Assembly: GCA_002432945.1 (NCBI GenBank)
Contig: DJHE01000001.1
Coordinates: 29,226 to 44,582, forward strand
Source of the DNA: Synergistaceae bacterium UBA5827
GTDB taxonomy: Bacteria; Synergistota; Synergistia; Synergistales; 79-D21
Length of the DNA stretch: 15,357 nucleotides
Reading direction: 5' to 3'
Part shown: positions 13,800 to 15,357 of the stretch, one piece after another
Numbering within the stretch: position 1 is the first letter of the stretch
Layout of the letters: each line of letters opens with the position of its first letter
Translations under genes and position numbers: made by a program
Notes under the pieces: generated by a model
Database searches by the model: none
What the model saw: only the letters and a program-made list of their open reading frames with translations
What the model was told of the DNA's origin: nothing

Positions 13800-14807
13800 G
13801 TGCATAAGACATCGGGAACCAAAATTGCCATCCTTAAACGTCTTCTTTCAACTCCCACGGAGATGGTTCCGAGCGGAGAACTGGTCGAAAAACTGGAGAT
13901 CAGCCGGCAGGCCATATGGAAGGGAATTGAAAGCCTGAGGGATGAAACGATAGGGATCGAATCAGTTCCGAACCGGGGGTACCGTCTTGTCCGTCCCCCG
14001 ACCTACGACCTTAGCCCATCGTGGCTTGAATGCCGCCTGGAAGGCTGTTCGCTTGGACACCCAATCCTCCTTTTCGAAAGTGTCGATTCGACCCAGGAAA
14101 TTGCGAAGGAAGCAGCGAGGCAGGGAGCAAGCGGAGGGCTTGTCGTTATCGCTGAGGAACAGAGAACGGGAAGGGGACGCATGGGAAGGTGTTGGCTTTC
14201 CCCTACGGGGGGAAACCTTTATGCCTCCATCCTACTAAGACCCAGGATTCCGCCGATGAGGATCCAGCTCATCAATCTTGCGGCAGGACTGGCCGTTCAC
14301 CGAGCCCTTGAAAACATGTACGGCATCCATTGTTCCCTTAAGTGGCCGAACGACCTTTTATGGAAGGGGAAAAAGCTGTGCGGGATCCTGAGTGAGACGG
14401 CGAGTGAAACGGACCGAGTTCATTACGCCATTACCGGCATCGGCCTGAACGTGAACATGAGTGCTGATGATCTTGTCTCGGCAGGCGTCGATAATCCTTC
14501 TTCCGTTCGGGTAATCAGGGGGACCATCTCGGACCGGGGGGAAATATTGGGGCATGTACTGAGGGAGTTTTCCGGTCATCTCCAGTTACTGGAAGAAGAA
14601 TCCCCAGGGCAGTCACGGGTCGTCTCGCTCTACCGCCAGCGGTGCAGCACGCTTGGGAAGGAAGTCCGGGTATTAACCGATTCCGGGACCGATTACGGAA
14701 TTGCAGAAAACGTTACATCGGACGGGGCGCTCGTTGTCAATGTTGGCGGCAGCCTTCGTGTTTACACCGCAGCTGATGTCCTGCACGTCAGGGCTTCCGA
14801 GGAGTGA
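13800..14807 (+). CDS. birA: Bifunctional biotin-[protein] ligase / biotin repressor
   Basis: Activates biotin with ATP to biotinyl-5'-AMP and attaches it to the lysine of biotin carboxyl carrier proteins. The winged-helix N-terminus may also repress biotin genes. From the GTG at 13800 the protein is 335 residues. An HTH lies at about 5-62 (VPSGELVEKLEISRQAIWKG), the biotin-adenylate loop GRGRMGR at 124-130, KWPNDL with the catalytic-type lysine at 181-186, GIGLNVN at 213-219 and an SH3-like C-terminal domain. I chose GTG because GAGGGG sits seven bases upstream. An in-frame TTG at 13749 lies in the promoter region and would add a basic stretch with no match to the family. Its last 20 bases overlap the convergent gene's 3' end. 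The dyad in its promoter could be an autoregulatory site, unproven. Confidence 0.95.
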   Translation: MHKTSGTKIAILKRLLSTPTEMVPSGELVEKLEISRQAIWKGIESLRDETIGIESVPNRGYRLVRPPTYDLSPSWLECRLEGCSLGHPILLFESVDSTQEIAKEAARQGASGGLVVIAEEQRTGRGRMGRCWLSPTGGNLYASILLRPRIPPMRIQLINLAAGLAVHRALENMYGIHCSLKWPNDLLWKGKKLCGILSETASETDRVHYAITGIGLNVNMSADDLVSAGVDNPSSVRVIRGTISDRGEILGHVLREFSGHLQLLEEESPGQSRVVSLYRQRCSTLGKEVRVLTDSGTDYGIAENVTSDGALVVNVGGSLRVYTAADVLHVRASEE

Positions 14808-15357
14808 CGCGCTTTCCGGAAGCGTTCCAGATCGCCAGGTAAAGGTCATGAAGAATGGTTAACATCTCTTTCTCCAGGGTGGGTGGAGAGATGGAGGCGA
14901 CTCTGGGAAGGCCCCGGGTCCTTTCCTTGACCACGGTCGGGGTCCAAGGGTCGACGACAGTGACCCAGCCTTTCCTCGAAGCGTCTTGCAGTGCAATGGA
15001 CAATGTATCGAGAGATTTCCCGTTTTTCCATAGATCCATCACTCGGTCAGGCGGGCGGATAGGGGCCTCTGACGCTGCGCGGATCCATTTCCCGGACGCA
15101 CCGGTCAAGTCCAGTATGGTAAGTCCCTGCAGCAGCTTTCTCCCAACGTCGACCGTCGTATCCGTCCTGGATTGAAATTCAGCCAACCTTCGCTGGTAGT
15201 AGCCATAATTCGCGGGATCAATCGACGAAAGGGCGCCGAGCAGCCGCTGGCCGATAAAGGAAAGAGAAGAAGGGTCAAGAAAGGAGGAGGGGTGGACTGC
15301 GGTCCCCCCGGCTACGGTCTCGAAAAGAGTCCTGGCGGATCGGCCGATTCGGTAGGC
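14788..15357 (-). CDS. TroA/ZnuA-like substrate-binding protein, C-terminal part (5' end outside window)
   Basis: The frame is open from the window edge (15357) to TGA at 14788-14790; about 189 residues are visible and the N-terminus is missing. The segment DPSSLSFIGQRLLGALSSID followed by PANYGYYQRRLAEFQSR closely follows the ZnuA/TroA pattern LDP...A..I..AL...DP.NA.YY..N...F, the linker-helix region of metal-binding proteins of ABC importers. The rest is diverged. At the position where ZnuA has DPHIWLDP this protein reads HPSSFLDP, and the later SHDAF-type histidine site reads LTGASGKW, so two usual metal ligands appear absent. It may bind another ligand. The stop lies inside the birA 3' end (20-base convergent overlap), so no separate terminator fits between them. 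Confidence 0.65.
   Translation of the reverse strand, partial: AYRIGRSARTLFETVAGGTAVHPSSFLDPSSLSFIGQRLLGALSSIDPANYGYYQRRLAEFQSRTDTTVDVGRKLLQGLTILDLTGASGKWIRAASEAPIRPPDRVMDLWKNGKSLDTLSIALQDASRKGWVTVVDPWTPTVVKERTRGLPRVASISPPTLEKEMLTILHDLYLAIWNASGKRVTPRKP

Overview
The window is about 15.4 kb of gene-dense bacterial chromosome with no mobile element, RNA gene, CRISPR array or other sign of recent transfer. The best guess for the source is a diderm, non-proteobacterial anaerobe, probably a member of the Synergistota; this is an inference from gene content and not proven. Pointers are a [NiFe]-hydrogenase maturation gene (hypF), a compact Mla lipid-transport set whose MlaD is long and ends in a barrel-like beta domain, the tmk-holB-ricT order shared with Firmicutes, and frequent GTG/TTG starts with strong Shine-Dalgarno (SD) sequences.

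Layout. Bases 1-1371 (+) hold the 3' part of hypF. A hairpin at 1378-1412 separates it from the convergent cold-shock gene csp (1434-1631, -), which has its own near-consensus promoter at 1693-1721. From about 13.7 kb down to 1.75 kb the minus strand carries one unbroken run of eleven genes: prfB, S55-family peptidase, mlaE, mlaF, mlaD, tmk, holB, ricT, ftsY, purB, glpX. They are spaced by 37 bases or less or overlap (four junctions are ATGA/GTGA overlaps), so they probably form one long operon. It would start at an extended -10 promoter near 13758-13766 and may read through to the terminator after csp. birA (13800-14807, +) is divergent from prfB, and the two promoters share the same bases. 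birA runs 20 bases into the convergent 3' end of a partial TroA/ZnuA-like binding-protein gene that leaves the window at the right edge.

How the genes fit together. prfB, tmk, holB, ftsY, purB and glpX are housekeeping genes for translation termination, dTTP supply, replication, membrane protein targeting, purine synthesis and gluconeogenesis. The middle block is about the envelope: MlaE and MlaF form an inner-membrane ABC transporter, MlaD is predicted to cross the periplasm and end in an outer-membrane-like beta domain, and a secreted S55-type protein lies directly upstream.

Most notable points: the MCE-helix-beta architecture of MlaD beside an S55 protein with Ser-before-His motif order; a likely CTG start for ftsY; the prfB programmed frameshift; a degenerate delta-prime subunit; the long basic tail of RicT; the overlapping divergent prfB/birA promoters with a dyad; and a TroA-like protein that seems to lack its metal-binding histidines.
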